Below, one piece after another: positions 1-11,880 of a stretch of DNA of 64,000 bases; position 1 is the first letter of the stretch, and each line of letters begins with the position of its first letter. Origin of the DNA: Anas platyrhynchos (taxonomy: Eukaryota; Chordata; Aves; Anseriformes; Anatidae); the NCBI RefSeq assembly GCF_047663525.1, contig NC_092612.1:281501-345500 (forward strand), written 5' to 3'. Position numbers and translations under genes: made by a program. The notes under the pieces are model-generated. The model saw only the letters and a list, made by a program, of their open reading frames with translations. It made no database searches and was not told the origin of the DNA.

Positions 1-48
1 GTCGCAGGTTGGGCCTCCATCATGGGCTCTCAACTTTGTTTTCTGTAG

Positions 49-336
49 GACAATGATGAAAGGGAAGTGCTGCAGCAGCAGCTGCAAGAGGCAAACCGGA
101 AAGCTCAGGAATATCGCAGCCAGCTCATAAAGAAAGAGCAGGAAGCGGAGCAGTATCGGCTGAAGCTAGCAGCCATGGTGAGGCAGCAGCCCAACGGAGC
201 AGAGGTAGCAGTGCTCGAAGAGGTCGCCGAGGTAGACACAGTTGTGGTAACCTCGGAAGACATTGAGGGGTCTGCGTTGTCCATGATGGAAATGGATCAG
301 CCGACTGATATCACTGTGGAAACTGTAACCTCCTAA
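49..336 (+). CDS. GABPB2: GABPB2 terminal coding exon (partial gene)
   Basis: This is the last coding exon of the beta subunit of GA-binding protein (NRF2), the ankyrin-repeat partner that pairs with the ETS factor GABPA in the nucleus. An acceptor (ttctgtag) ends at 48, and the open frame runs from 49 to the TAA at 334-336, giving 95 residues. The exon begins [11 protein letters not shown]. It then forms a Glu/Gln/Leu-rich heptad stretch, the C-terminal leucine-zipper coiled coil through which GABP beta subunits dimerise. It ends in an acidic Val/Thr-rich tail with a [12 protein letters not shown]-like run. The coiled-coil wording ([20 protein letters not shown]) is closer to my recollection of GABPB2 than of GABPB1, and the SEMA6C neighbour agrees with the human order. 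The ankyrin repeats and earlier exons lie outside the window. The first in-frame Met is not a start codon because the exon is internal to the gene. Confidence 0.9.
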   Translation, partial: DNDEREVLQQQLQEANRKAQEYRSQLIKKEQEAEQYRLKLAAMVRQQPNGAEVAVLEEVAEVDTVVVTSEDIEGSALSMMEMDQPTDITVETVTS

Positions 337-801
337 TCCTGGGTTATTGACTTGGTTTTGTAAAGGAAAATAACTTTTTTTTTTTAATATGGTGCTGTTG
401 GCAAACATCGTTGCGAGCAGAGGGCTGTTGGCAGAGCCACTGCACAACTGGAAAATGATGCGATGGGGCTGCCTGAATGGTCCCGTCACCAGGGATAGAA
501 ACTTCTACAGCAGCTCACAACATAACTCTGCTTTCAGCACAGTGCCAAAAGGTGCTTTTAAAGCTTGACCTTGAAAGATTGAAAGCTTTTGCAAATTTTA
601 GCCAGCAAGTGACCTGAAGGCTTATTTTGTGATGTTAATACCTGCATTGTTGGGAGTGGAAAAGAAATACCTCATTGCCAAAGTAGCTGGTATTAGCTCT
701 CAGCTGCCTGGCAGTTGCAGCTCTGAGAACAGACTTTATGCAATAACCCGAGGTGTTCGCTCCCTTCTCTGAAGTTGAGTGACCAGATCTGGACCTTCAG
801 A

Positions 802-841
802 TAAAAAAAAAAAAAACAAAAACCAAAACCAAAAAAACAAT
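802..841. repeat. A-rich low-complexity tract
   Basis: A run of 14 A is followed by an imperfect CAAAA/CCAAAA pattern. It may be a decayed retroposon tail or a simple repeat within the GABPB2 3' UTR; no retroposon body is recognisable beside it. Confidence 0.6.
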
Positions 842-3800
842 TTCTTGGAGTGATACATTTTTATTTACAGTCTTCTGAGGTGCAGGAGTGGATTTCCCCA
901 CTTTAGCTAGGAAATGAATTGGCATTGAACAATTATATGTTTTGTTCCAAAAGTCTGCGTTTAGTTCACATTGAGGCAATCTTCAATGCAAGAGCAAAGG
1001 CCAGGCTGACTGTGTGTCTGCTGGAGCGTTTCAGGATAGCAGGGGATATTACATTTTGCCTTCTTTGGACTGTGGAAAAGTTCGGTGGAGCTTCAACCAC
1101 CCAAAGGGATCACAGAAAAATCCTCATCAATTTTATGAAATTTAGTCAACTGTTCTATTTGACACTTCTGTGCTGAAGAGTAGCGCTGACTGATTATAGA
1201 TGCAAAACTATACACTCAGCTCTTGCTGTAAGACAGCTTGGGAGCCAGTTTGTCTCTGGAGATACATATGTCACTTTTTTACTAAACAGTTTTTATTTTT
1301 AAAGATGCTAAAACCTTTTCTAACAAGCAGCTGATCTTGTTACTGAAATGTTCATATTTTTTTACTCTGCAGGCCTGTTTATTAAAGAGAATAGCTAAAT
1401 GCTTTCCTCTTCGCAGGCTTGTGGATTATGTGTTTCAAGACAGTGTGGAAATTGATTGGAAGAGATCTGAATAATCGCATGGCAATTGATAATGGAAGCT
1501 TTTTCTCCCTCAGCAGTCACGAGCAAAAGAAGTGAAGTTCAGAAAAATACCACATGCACGCTGCTCTCTTGGCTGCAGAAGGTTGTAAAGGCTAGGAGCG
1601 ACTTCCAGCTCCGAGGCCCTAGCAGCTGGCCTGCTTTCTGAAAATGCCTTCTCGCAAGATAAAAATTCATAGCTGTCTCGGCCCAGGGTTTATTGGTTTG
1701 GGTGTTTGTTTCTTTTAATTTCCATGTCCTCGTTTTGTAACCGTTGGCAGTATTTGAGGTAATCATTCAATTTCATGGTCCTTGCATTGCTTTTTGTTCC
1801 CCATTACTTCCAAGCGTGTCCAGATAACTGTTTTCTGTTGGTTCAGACACTGCCAATGTTCACATTTCTTTGCTGATAGCTCAACCCGTATCAGAACGTT
1901 TGAGATGTAACAGAAACCGAAGAGTTCATAAAGGCATGAACTTACGGTCACGGGCCACATTTGTCACCATAAAAAAAAAAAGCTTTGCATCATAAAATCA
2001 CTCTCCAGGGCAGCGTGCTCCTGCCGCAGAGCACTCAGCTCTCGGTGGTGGCGGTGCCTCGGGGGTCAGCTCGTGGCTGAAGTGTCGTGGCCTTGTTTGT
2101 GCTGGACCCCGTGCAGGCAACAAACGGTTTGTGAAGCTTTGCCGTGCTTTAACAGCTGGCGTTCACCCCGTCCCACGCAGAAACTCTTGTGCTGAGGCAC
2201 TTGAGAAGAGCTTCATTCCTGGAGTGCTCGTGTCCAGCACCCTGCAATTTATTTGAGCTTTGGCCTCAAAGGGAGGTCAGGTCTGCCAAAATCTTGTATC
2301 CGGCAATGTTTGGCAGTGTTTAACCACTCGGGTTCAGTGACAGGTTTTAGGAGAGAAAGGTTTATGATACTGTTACTGTAAAGGCTTCATGAGACTTGCT
2401 GGGTTTTGAGAATCTAAGTGCATTTATTTATAACCAGTGTAGCTATATTTATAACTAAGACTTTTTATCTTTTTCCAAGAGATGTTTTGAAGAAGGCTTT
2501 AATAATTATTTTGTAAGAATGAATGTTTGCAGAGACTTGGTTCCTGGCTGTTGACTTACACTCTGGGAAGTCAGTATTTCCTCGCTGACTTCAAGCTTGT
2601 ATTAAGTTATTTTATTTTGTTCCCCAGAATGTCCAAAATTTGGGTGCATTTGATGAGCTGAAAAGTCTGTGTTGGAGGGTTCAAGACGGTATCAAAGTAA
2701 ATCCAGACAGATTCTTCTAATATGTTGTTCCCAGAAACATTACTGGATGTAAAGGGACACTGTCAACTTTGGCTTCTCCCTTTTGCCTGAAGTTAGTCTA
2801 ATTATTTGTAAATTTGAAGAGCTCTACAGCTGAAGGCAGCTGTAGTACAAATGCTGTGTTGTGCCTTTGACAGCACTTTGATTCTCATGTATTTCCATGC
2901 TTCCCCTGAAAAGGGCCAGTTTTGCCAAAAAGTCCCTTCAGCTGGGAAACAAACTTCCCCTTCAGAAGAGAAGAAAAAAAGTCTGTGGCATTCACGGTAA
3001 TTGGATTTCATTTATAGAATTGGAACAAATAAAGCTGACAGTGTTCTTAATGCTTCGCCTTGTGGGGGGAATCGCACGTTCATTTTATTTTTAGAAGGCC
3101 TCGCACACGGGGCCTGAACAAAGACCGAGGAGTATTTGATCTATGCCCAGCATTTAGAAAGAATTTAAACTTGTCTGTATCCTCTGCTGTTCCACAGAAA
3201 GGATTGGAGTTTTTTAGGCAGAGAACAGCAGTTTTCTTGTCAGACGTGGCCGTGTGGGTCTGTTGTTACTGGCGAGATTAAGTGGCAGCTTCTGAGCGGG
3301 TAAATAACCTCTCCTCTTGCACCCTCCCACTGAAGCCGGGGCTGGACTTCGCCGTGTCAGGGCTTTTGTTGCCCACGCCATCCGAGTCCAGGCACTTCAC
3401 AGCAGGCTGTGGATGGGCGAGCACAGGAGTCGATGAGGTTAAAGGCTAAGCAAGCCCCTTGCTCTTTGAGACTGCTATCAGCGTGCAGCACCGAGATCCT
3501 GCTGCCCACGCTTCCAGCCCAGCTTCCCGGCCTCTGCGAGCTGGGGATTGCAGCTCAGCTGCGTGCTTGGGCAGGCAGGAAAGTCCCAGATGATTTCCTG
3601 GAGATGCTGATGCAGAAGCTGTGGTCTGAACTGAATTCTTTCCCCTTTTCACTTGGCTGAAAAGGTCAGTGCGATTTCTGTCCCACCGCCAACCCGAGGG
3701 CAGCGAGGGCACGTGCAGCAGCCCCGCTCTGGCACCCTCGGGCCCCTTGCAGAGCCCAGGCTCCCTCTGCTTCGGGGTTCTCCCCCTCCCGCCCCCCAGG

Positions 3801-4512
3801 TCCCGATCCAGGACTGCTCCCTGGGACACATTTCAGTCATGTCTAAGACTAGCGTGCCTTGTTTGTGCCTTGTTTCTCCTGTTTGAAGAGGTGATTTGGT
3901 GCTAATTGAACTGTTTTCATTTTGATTAGAAATCTATTTCCCTCTTTTTGCAGTAGCCAGCTATAAACAGTTCCCATTACCCAAAATCGGAAGCAGGGCG
4001 TAGCAAATCCTGTGGGGATGAGCAAGGGAGGAGGTCACAGAAACGGGAGCTCAGTCTTCCGCAGCTGACTGTGCAGGGATTTGTTCAGGCTGAATAAACG
4101 AACCCCAGGCCCGAGGGAGGCTGCGTGTGGAGACGTCCTCCAGGGCTTTCAGCTGGGGTTCCCCATCCCGCTGGTGGGAGCCCCCGAGCCTGCTGCCTGC
4201 CTGTGGCTTGGTGCTCCCCAGCTCTGCCCAGTCCCTATTTCTGTACCCTCACATCCATCAGACACTTCCCCTGTACCAGGTGCAGCACCCAGCTGGGTAT
4301 TTATTGCAAATTGTGTTTGCTGCTTCCCTGCTGCGGGTTGCTTAAGGACCCCGCTAGTAGCCAAGGAACAAAGTGCCCTGCGCTGCCCCGCGTTCCCCAT
4401 AGCTTAATGTCCAGGCTCCTGGTGTGAAAGCTCCAGCTTTCCTGTTTGTATTTCGGGTAAACGTTTGGAAATGTGGAAATTTAAACATTTATACGTTTTT
4501 GTACTGTTTCTT

Positions 4513-4518
4513 AATAAA
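4513..4518 (+). terminator. GABPB2: Polyadenylation signal, distal GABPB2
   Basis: AATAAA follows an AT-rich stretch and is followed within about 30 bases by a GT/T-rich element (GCTTTTGTCTTTTGC). This is the classical poly(A) signal plus downstream element. It is the last such signal before the sequence turns GC-rich and the convergent SEMA6C 3' UTR begins. Earlier AATAAA hexamers at 3028 and 4093 could give shorter forms. Confidence 0.6.
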
Positions 4519-4747
4519 ATACCACATCCTCAGTGAGCAGCTTTTGTCTTTTGCGGGACCCTTGGCTGCCAGCACCAGCTCCAGCGCGTTGTCACCTCCT
4601 CTTGTCCCCAAGCCACCCTCCAGGGTGCCCCCCCTTGGGGCTCAGGCAGGTGGCACCAACCTGCATCCATCCCCTGTCCTGCCCTGCTCCCAGCCCTCGA
4701 AACCCCAGACAAAGCCATGCGGGCGCCGGAGCTGGGGACACCAAGTG

Positions 4748-5332
4748 TTTAATTGCCGTGAACGAGCCTTGGTCCTACACAGTAGGACAAACAGCTCTGG
4801 GGCAGAGCCGCCCTGTCCCCGTCCAGCCTTGTCCCCAGGGGCCCATGGCCAGTGGCGGCTCATGTGGCCCCCAGAGCAGTGAATAAATTAGAAACGGGGA
4901 CACAAAAACACAAAGACACCCTGGGGATGCCGGGGGGGGGGGGAGCATGGGGCCCCCTCCTCAGCTGGGACTGAAGGGGGGTGGCTCAGGAGCGTGGGGT
5001 CACTGGGGCTGGCACAGGGAGCAGCTGGGGGGGGGTGGGAGATGGGGGCAGCTGGGGGCGTGAGGACACCTGGCCCCCAGGGGGGCTTGAGGACGTGGAG
5101 GGTCCCCATCACCCAGGGGAGGGAGGTGGGGACAGCTCGAGGACATGGTGATCCTTGGCATCCCAGCAGGGCGGGGGGGGCACCTTGGGGACAGGGTCCC
5201 TCATCCCTTGGGACAAAGTGGGGGGGGAGCATGGACCCGGTCACCAGTGCAGGAAGATGATGGCTCGAGGGGGGGAGGCATCGGACGGAGCCCCCCAGGG
5301 TGCTGTGGCTGCCGTGTCCCTGAGGCAGGGGC
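4748..5332 (-). other. SEMA6C: SEMA6C 3' UTR with ATTAAA signal
   Basis: The stretch between the SEMA6C stop (5335-5333) and the GABPB2 3' end is G-rich on the plus strand and holds no supported gene. On the minus strand the only poly(A)-like hexamer I see is ATTAAA (plus TTTAAT, 4748-4753). That would give a 3' UTR of about 0.6 kb and a convergent gap of about 0.2 kb to GABPB2. Confidence 0.5.
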
Positions 5333-8300
5333 TCAGGGCTGCCCAGGGGCCGCAGGCACCAGCAGGGGCTTGGGCAGCACGGGGGGCTTCATGGAGAGGG
5401 AGCGCTGGAGGGGGACGGGACGGGGACCCCAGGGTGGCCCCCCCGGGGCCCCCAGCGAGTGCATGCGGGCCAGGCCCCGGGCCATGCCAGGCGGCCTCGC
5501 TGCCGTGCCCGCCACCCCTGCCAATGAGTGCCTCTGTGCTAGGGGCCGGCGGGGCGGGGGGGGGCTGTCAGGGGGCACGTCGAGGCGCCGGGGTGCCCCG
5601 TCCCGGGGGGGCAGGGGGACGCTGGGCAGTGGGACGCCGGGCTGCACCCGGTTGGCAAAGGAGCCGGTGGCTGTGGGGCCAGGGGACAGCGGCCATCCCG
5701 CCCCCCCTGGCCCCTGCAGCCTCTGCAGCCGTTCCTCCAGGGAGGCCTTGGGCGGGGGTCCCGGCCCGGGGGGCTCTGGGCACCCTGGGGTGCCGAGGCC
5801 GCGTCGGGGCTCTGCTGCCCGCTCCCGGGGTGTCCTGGCGGGGGGCTCCGGGGTGGCCTCAGGAGTGGGCAGCTCGGGGAGGTCCCAGTCACGGTCCCCT
5901 CCGTGGGGCGGCAGCGGTGGGTAGAGGCGGGGGGCAGGCGGCTGGGGCGGGGGGCACGGGGCGGCGGGGGGCGCCGGGGCACCCTTGGGTGCTGCAGGGC
6001 GGCGGGTGAAGGCCGCCAGCAGCCCTGCAGCCAGGGCGCCCAGCACGAAGGCTCCCAGCACGCAGCCCACCAGCACCGGCACCGGCACCGCCGCCACAGC
6101 CCCCGGCACCGCCTGGCGCACCCCTGCAGGCAGCACCCGTCAGCTGGGTCCCCGCGTCCCCTCCTCTCCCCCACACCATACCCCCCTTCCCTCCCCCCCC
6201 CACATTCTTGGGGTTCTTCTCCCATGCTTTGGGCCCCTGTCCCACCCCTGGGGTCCCTCCTTGTCCCTGAGGGACCTCCCAGTTCCTGGATCCCTCCCCG
6301 GTTCCCAGGGTCCCCTCCCAGGGGTGTCCCGGTGGGTGTCCAGGGGACCAAGGGGTATCACTAACCGTGGGCCAAGTCCCTGTCCCCGTCACTGTCCCCT
6401 GTAGCTGATGCATCTGTGAAAGGAGAGGGGGCGGTGGGCCAGGCTACCCACAACCCCTGCCTGGAGCCGCCCACGCCCCCCAGGCTCCTCCACAACCTCC
6501 GGGGTCATCCAGATGCCCGCCTGGTGGCACTGGCATCCCCCTGTGACCTCGTGTCCCCAGGTGTCCCCCAGCACCCCTCCACGGGGCCGATGTCTCTCAA
6601 TGTCCCCAGATGCCCACCACATAACACCCACACCCCACTGTCCCCTCGTGTCCCCCCTCACCGTGGCAGGTCCCTGTGAGCCCGGTGGATCCCTCGATGT
6701 CCTGCTCAAAGCCAGCCCTGGGTGCGCACAGGAGGGGACGCATAAGACGCTGTCTCAAGTGCCCCCACCCCACGAGGAAGGGACCCAGGTTGTGGGGTGT
6801 AGGGGGGGACACACAGAAGCCTCCGTGTGCTTTGCAGCAGTGCGTGCAGCTGCGCGAGGGACAGGGGATCGGAGACACTTTGGGGGCACTCACGGGAGGT
6901 CCTCGGAGAAGGGGACGCAGCCCCCAGGGGGCAGCCAGACGCAGTAGGGGTCCCGGGCAGCCAGGCAGCTCCTGCACGGGGCCGGTGCTCAGCACAGACA
7001 CGCAGGGCCTGGGCCCGACAGCGGGGTGCCCTCGCACGCTCCGGGCCCTTGCACGTCACCGCGCCCCCCACCCCGCAGCTCACCGGCGGCAGGCCCCATG
7101 CCGGGCGCAGCGGCTCAGGGGCAGGCGCACGAGGCAGCCGGCGAAGGCGACGAACAGCTCCTGGCCTGGCGTGTGCAGCTCCAGCCCCAGCACCCGGCTG
7201 GCACCACGTGGCCCCCGGCACCTGGGTCCCCCCACAGTGCGTCACCGTGCCTGCACCCCCCCCCCCCATCAGCACCCACAGCCCCTTGGCACCCCCCCCA
7301 GCGCTTGGCAGCACCCATGGCACCCATCTGCACCCTGCAGCCCCATGGCCCCCACCAGAACCCCATGGCATCTGCATGGCCCCATGGCACCTATCAGCAC
7401 CCTGTGGCACCTGCATGCCCCCACCCCCCCCAGCACCCATCAATGTCTCACGGCACCCCACACAGCCCCCCAGCACCCCACAGCACCCACCCCAACACCA
7501 TCCCTGCCCCACAGCACCCCCGTCCCAGGGCCACTCACCACCTGGGCTCGTAGAGGCTGATCTCCTCCAACAGCAGCACCTCTGCACCGGGCTCCCCGGT
7601 GTCACCAGGCGCTGCGGGGTCCCCAGAGTTCTGGATGTCCCCGGGACTACGCGTGGCTGCCAGGACCTTCAGCACCCGCCCGTCCTCGGCACCCAGGAAG
7701 AGCACGGTGTGGTTCCCCCGTGGCCCCGCGCCCACATCCACCGCCAGCTGGGTCAGCCTGCGCCACGCAGAACCCTCGTGTGGGGCCGTGCAGCCCCTTG
7801 CACGCCCTCACACCATGCCCTCGTATGCCACCGCACTGGGGGGGGGCTGACACACCCTTGCACCAGCCTCGCTTGTCCCCCCACCAGGGTTTTGCACGCC
7901 CTTGCATGCTGCCATGTACCCTCCCCCAGCATCTCACACACCTGCACACCAGGGCCGCGCGCGCGCTTGCACGAGCACCCTCCCCACCCCACAGCACCCA
8001 CAGGGCCAGGCGCACCCTTGCCTCGGCACCTTGCACAATGCCCCCCCCCCCCCCCGTGTCCCCAGGCCCACCCGCCCTGTCCCCGGGCACCTGGTGCCGG
8101 TGCGGGTGAAGAGGGGCCGCCCGCCGGCGGGGGCCACGGCGCCGTGCAGCAGCGGGTGCTCCTTGGCGAAGGCCAGCGTCTCATCGGGGAAGTCCCCGGA
8201 GGTGACGATGGCAGTGGCTGAGCCCATCCCGGCACAGCAGCCAGGCCTGTGGCACAACCAGCATGGGGACAGGGTCCTCGTACGCACCCCGGGGACCCAG

Positions 8301-11300
8301 CAGGGTGAGGAGTACCTGGGCCGTGGCACCCGCTCCTCGGGCACGGGGGGCCAGGCACCCCCAGCACCTCGGGGCTCAGCGAAGTGTCCCTCGAACGCCC
8401 GCTCCACATCCGCCAGGTAGAAGGCGCAGACGGCCGAGCCAGGGATGCTGTGGGGGTGGCAGGGGTGGCACCGGCTCTGGGGACACCCCTGATGTCCCCA
8501 GGACTGCCCCATGTCCATATCCCTGTGTGAAGGCATCCCCGTGCCCTGCCGTGCCTCACCTCCAAGTCCCCCCCGCCTGGTCCCCATGTCCCCTTGTGTG
8601 TCCATGCACCTGTGTGCCTGCCCCCATCCCCACGCTCATGTCCCCCATGTCCCCGTTGTCTGTTGTGCACCCATGTGCCCCTGTCCTCATGTTCCCGTCC
8701 ACCACAGCCGCGTCCCCATGCTCACATCCCCAACATTCCCTCGTGTAGCCACGTCCCTATGTCCCCGTGTGCCTGTCCCATAGCCACGTCCCCAGGTCCC
8801 CATGCTCAAGCCCACCACAAGACAATGTCCCCAGGCCCGTCACCCTGTCCTCATCTCCCCGCCGCCTGTGCCCTGCTCCCAGTCCCCGCGTCCCCGTGCC
8901 TGTTGGGCTGGGTGCCGAAGAGGGCTAGGACAGCAGGGCGCCCGTGCAGGGCGTGGGGCAGCGTCACGGCCTCCAGGACGTCGAAGTAGAAGACGGCGTC
9001 CCCGGGGACGGCGCACTGCAGCCGTGCCTTCAGGAAGGACGTCCAGCGGCGCTCGAGCACCCGCGGGGAGCCCCCGCGGTCGTTGCGGCACACCCGGGCC
9101 ACCCGCGCCACCGCCACCTGCACGCAGAGCCACCAGCGTCCCGCAGGGCCGGAGGCTCCGGGGGACGGGCACTGGGGTCTGCCCCGCGTGGGGGCAGGGG
9201 GCAGGGCGGCAGTGCCCCCCCCTCGCTCACCTTGCCCAGCGCGCCGAGCTCCACCGCGATCTCCCGGAAGAAGAAGTAGATGTAGGGGCCGTAGGGCAGC
9301 GCCTGGACGAAGTGGGGCTCTGCGGACGCGGGGGTGCGGGGCCATCAGCCCCCAGCCCGCCCCACGGCGCCGCTCCCTCCCGTGCCCCCACCCCTACCCT
9401 GCAGCCAGCGGGAGCTGTACTTGAGGGTGCGCAGCGGGGGGCTGCGGGTGCCCAGGCTCCGGTAGATGACCGCGTCGCTCGCCTGGAAGTCAGCCACGGT
9501 GGCCGAGTAGAGGCTGCCATCTGGGGGCACGGGGACAGGGACAGCGGCGTCAGCCCCATCCCGGCCCTCCCCTGCCGGCTCCCCGCGACCCCGGCACCCA
9601 CCAGCAAAGAGGGCGACGTTGCTCTGCCGGGCGTCGAAGGGGCACCGGGCCTGGCCGCTCAGCTCCTCGCCCTCCTGCAGCAGGCTGCGCGCCTGCAGGC
9701 GCCGTGCTCAGAGCCCCGCCGCTGCTCACCCCCCCCCGGCCCCGCTGCTCAGACAGGGGCCCCGTGGGGATCCCAGCCCCGGCGGCGGCGCCCCCCACCC
9801 CGTGCCCGTGCCGGGCCCCCCACCTCGTAGCTGCGGCAGACGGGGTTGAAGGCGTTGGTCCCGCAGGCGAAGAGGGTGCGGGCATCGCGCGGGACCAGCA
9901 CGCGGATGTAGTTGTGGCACCCGTCCTGCGCGGTCGCACGCGGATGGGGGCACGGGGCCAGCAGCTGCCTGGCCCTGCCTCCCTCTGCCCCCACCCTCGT
10001 ATCCCCCAGGCCGTTGTCCCCAGACCCGCCTCACCGTACCCATACCACGCGCCCCACATCTCCAGGCCCCAAGAGACCCCTGCCCCACACCCCTATGCCC
10101 CATCCCCCTGTCCCCTTATACCCCCATTCCTCCGTACCCCCTGCTGCTGTACCCCATAGCACTGTAACCTGTGCCCCTCCATCCTTATTGCCCCATATCC
10201 CCGCACCTTGCACCCCCACCCTTATACCTCCATCAGCCCACACCTCTATACCTTGTACCCTCACGGCCCCATGCCTTGTACCCCCACCCCCTCACGCTCC
10301 ATGACCCTCTACCCCTGCACTCCCACACCCCCACACCCCTGTACCACCTCCCCCTATGCCCCCATATTCCTGTACGCAGTGCCCCCATACCTCTATATCC
10401 TGTACCCCTATACCCAGTACTCATATGCCCCATACCCCATATCCCGTGCCCCGTACCTGCAGCTTGCCCCGCATGGCGCAGCTCTCCCTGTCCCGCGTCT
10501 CCCAGGTGAGATGCTGCTGGCGAGATGGGGCTGGGCAGTGGGGACCCCCACCGAGACCCAGGCGACCCCAGGAATGGTGCCCCCGTCCCCCTTACCCGCT
10601 CAGGGTACAGCACCCGCTTGTCCTGCCCCAGGTCGAAGGCGTAGATGTGGTCCCTGGGAGGGCACAGCGTGAACAGAAGGGGCACGGGGACGTGCAAGGG
10701 GCACGGGGACGTGCAGAGCACCAGCAAGGGTAGGTGAAGGGAGGAGGGAACACGGGGTGCCTGCGCCCACCACGTACAAGCGGTGCCCAAGCGTGCAGAA
10801 AGGGACACACACGAGTGTGCCTATGCACGCAGTGGCTTGCACAAACCAGGATGAGCATCTCCAAACACACGCCAGCGAGCCCGAGACTGCACAAGCATAG
10901 ACAACTCGGCACAAGCATGGAGACGTACGGACACGCGAGGCCAGGTGTGCACAAGTGTGCACAAGCTTGCAGAAGCAACCAAAGAAGCATGCACCAGCAC
11001 AAAGAAGCATGCACAAGAACATCCAAGTTTGCACAAGCGTGCACAAGTGTGCAAAGGCACAGAAAGCACACACAGGCACAGGGAGGGGTGCACAAGCGCG
11101 CTCACCGTGCGGCGACGAAGAGGGTGCTGTTGAGGCGCAGCATGCGCTGGAAGTCGAGGCCGAGCTGGGCGGTGACGTTGTCCCCCCGGAGACCCCCGAA
11201 GCGGGGGTAGGTGGCAGTGGCTGGGGGATGTGGGAACACGGTGACGACGCCCCTGGCTGGCCCCGTGCCCCCAGCCCCCGGTCCCCGCTCACCTGCCAGC

Positions 11301-11404
11301 CCCACGGTGCTGCGCGGCACCAGGTCCCGCGGGAAGGACTGTGCCACTCCCCTGGGGGCCCCAGGGACCGCGACGAGGACGAAGGCCAGCAGCACCCCGA
11401 GCAT
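5333..11404 (-). CDS. SEMA6C: Semaphorin 6C, 17 coding exons
   Basis: Class 6 transmembrane semaphorin, an axon-guidance ligand/receptor of plexin-A type. Coding exons on the minus strand: 11404-11293, 11220-11106, 10653-10596, 10516-10457, 9925-9824, 9692-9602, 9520-9398, 9319-9231, 9117-8900, 8447-8316, 8246-8091, 7757-7539, 7197-7084, 6971-6894, 6717-6662, 6413-6366, 6123-5333. They total 2562 nt, or 853 residues. The start ATG opens a hydrophobic signal peptide ([12 protein letters not shown]). Sema domain about 40-515, with [16 protein letters not shown] and YFFFRE. PSI domain about 529-560 ([10 protein letters not shown]). One transmembrane helix about 600-623 ([18 protein letters not shown]). 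Pro-rich cytoplasmic tail ends near a basic [12 protein letters not shown] motif. Human SEMA6C is about 930 residues, so the linker and tail are shorter here. The intron after 8900 has a GC donor. The exon 4 acceptor could lie 3 nt later. The class 6 assignment is secure; 6C rests on synteny plus tail. Confidence 0.9.
7230..7530. repeat. Degenerate CACCC-rich minisatellite, SEMA6C intron 12
   Basis: Most of the intron between exons 12 and 13 is an imperfect tandem array of 10-13-base units such as CCCCAGCACCC and CACCCATGGCAC. It creates long accidental open frames on both strands. No protein family is recognisable in it. Confidence 0.7.
8470..8830. repeat. Degenerate GTCCCCATG minisatellite, SEMA6C intron 9
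   Basis: The 452-base intron between exons 9 and 10 is largely made of variants of TGTCCCCATGT and CCACGTCCCC. It is strongly pyrimidine-rich on the plus strand, so G-rich in the SEMA6C transcript. Confidence 0.7.
9990..10456. repeat. Degenerate TACCCC minisatellite, SEMA6C intron 4
   Basis: The intron between exons 4 and 5 is filled with short imperfect repeats of the form CCCATACC, TGTACCCC and ACCCCCAC. This is a decayed pyrimidine-rich minisatellite with no coding signal beyond repeat-driven open frames. Confidence 0.75.
10790..11100. repeat. GTGCACAAGC minisatellite, SEMA6C intron 2
   Basis: More than ten variants of a unit close to GTGCACAAGCAT (GCACAAGCATG, GTGCACAAGTG, GAAGCATGCACAAG) occur in about 300 bases just downstream of exon 2. 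Period is roughly 10-14 bases and copies are diverged. The unit differs from the C-rich arrays in the neighbouring introns. Confidence 0.75.
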
Positions 11405-11588
11405 CCTCCCAGGCACCCGAAGGAGACGGGGGGCGGCCACTGAGCCTGGACCCCTCTGGGCTGCAAGGGGTTAATCCCTACTGGGGAAACTGAGGCAGGG
11501 CCGTGGGGGGGGGCGCGTGTGCAGCACCATGGGGACACTGGGGACAGTGGTGGCGTCCCCTCCGTGCAGCTTCAAGCACGGGGACAGG

Positions 11589-11760
11589 GCCCCAGTCCTC
11601 TTCCCAGTGCCACCAGTGCCCCTTACCAGTGCCACCGGTGCATCTTGCCAGTGCTCCCAGTGTCCCTGTCCCCACACCCTTTTCCCGCGTGCCCGTCCCC
11701 GATCCTCCCATCCCAGTGTCCCCAGTGCCCCAGTCCCAGTGCTCCCAGTGCCTCCCGCTC
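11589..11760. repeat. CCAGTGCC minisatellite upstream of SEMA6C
   Basis: About a dozen variants of CCCAGTGCC/CCAGTGTC recur every 9-20 bases in two blocks. They lie just upstream of the SEMA6C coding start, in the likely 5' UTR or promoter. Confidence 0.65.
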
Positions 11761-11819
11761 CCGACGACCACGGCCGGTGTTGGGACGGGATGCGAAGCAC
11801 AAGCAAGTGCCAGACGCAG

Positions 11820-11880
11820 CGACACCGGGACCGGCACCGGCACCGGCACCGACACCGACACCGGCACCGACACCGACACA
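11820..11880. repeat. CACCGG/CACCGA hexanucleotide repeat
   Basis: Roughly ten consecutive hexamers alternate between ACCGGC and ACCGAC with one interruption. The array is G-rich in the SEMA6C sense orientation and lies in the CpG island upstream of the gene. Confidence 0.8.

Larger units (their letters stand above)
337..4540 (+). other. GABPB2: GABPB2 3' UTR (inferred)
   Basis: About 4.2 kb without a supported coding region follows the GABPB2 stop. Base composition is AT-richer and quite unlike the GC-rich SEMA6C region that begins near 4.55 kb, which suits one long 3' UTR. AATAAA hexamers occur at 3028-3033, 4093-4098 and 4513-4518. An A-rich run (about 802-841) lies near the start. Short open frames here have no recognisable protein character. 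The extent is an inference from composition and signals, with no transcript evidence. Confidence 0.6.

Noticed and set aside
6138-6413. Extending SEMA6C exon 17 upstream as one continuous frame
   Set aside because: The apparent start lies in intron. The acceptor at 6124 and the separate exon 6413-6366 give the correct phase and the family-typical GVR motif before the membrane helix.
6827-8221. A 464-codon plus-strand open frame over SEMA6C
   Set aside because: It is antisense to well-supported SEMA6C exons and intronic CACCC/GTCCCC repeats. The translation is Pro/His/Cys-rich low complexity driven by GC content.
11519-11540. Possible RE1/NRSF site near SEMA6C (CAGCACCATGG)
   Set aside because: Only the left half fits the consensus; the GGACAG right half is displaced, so a functional site is not supported.
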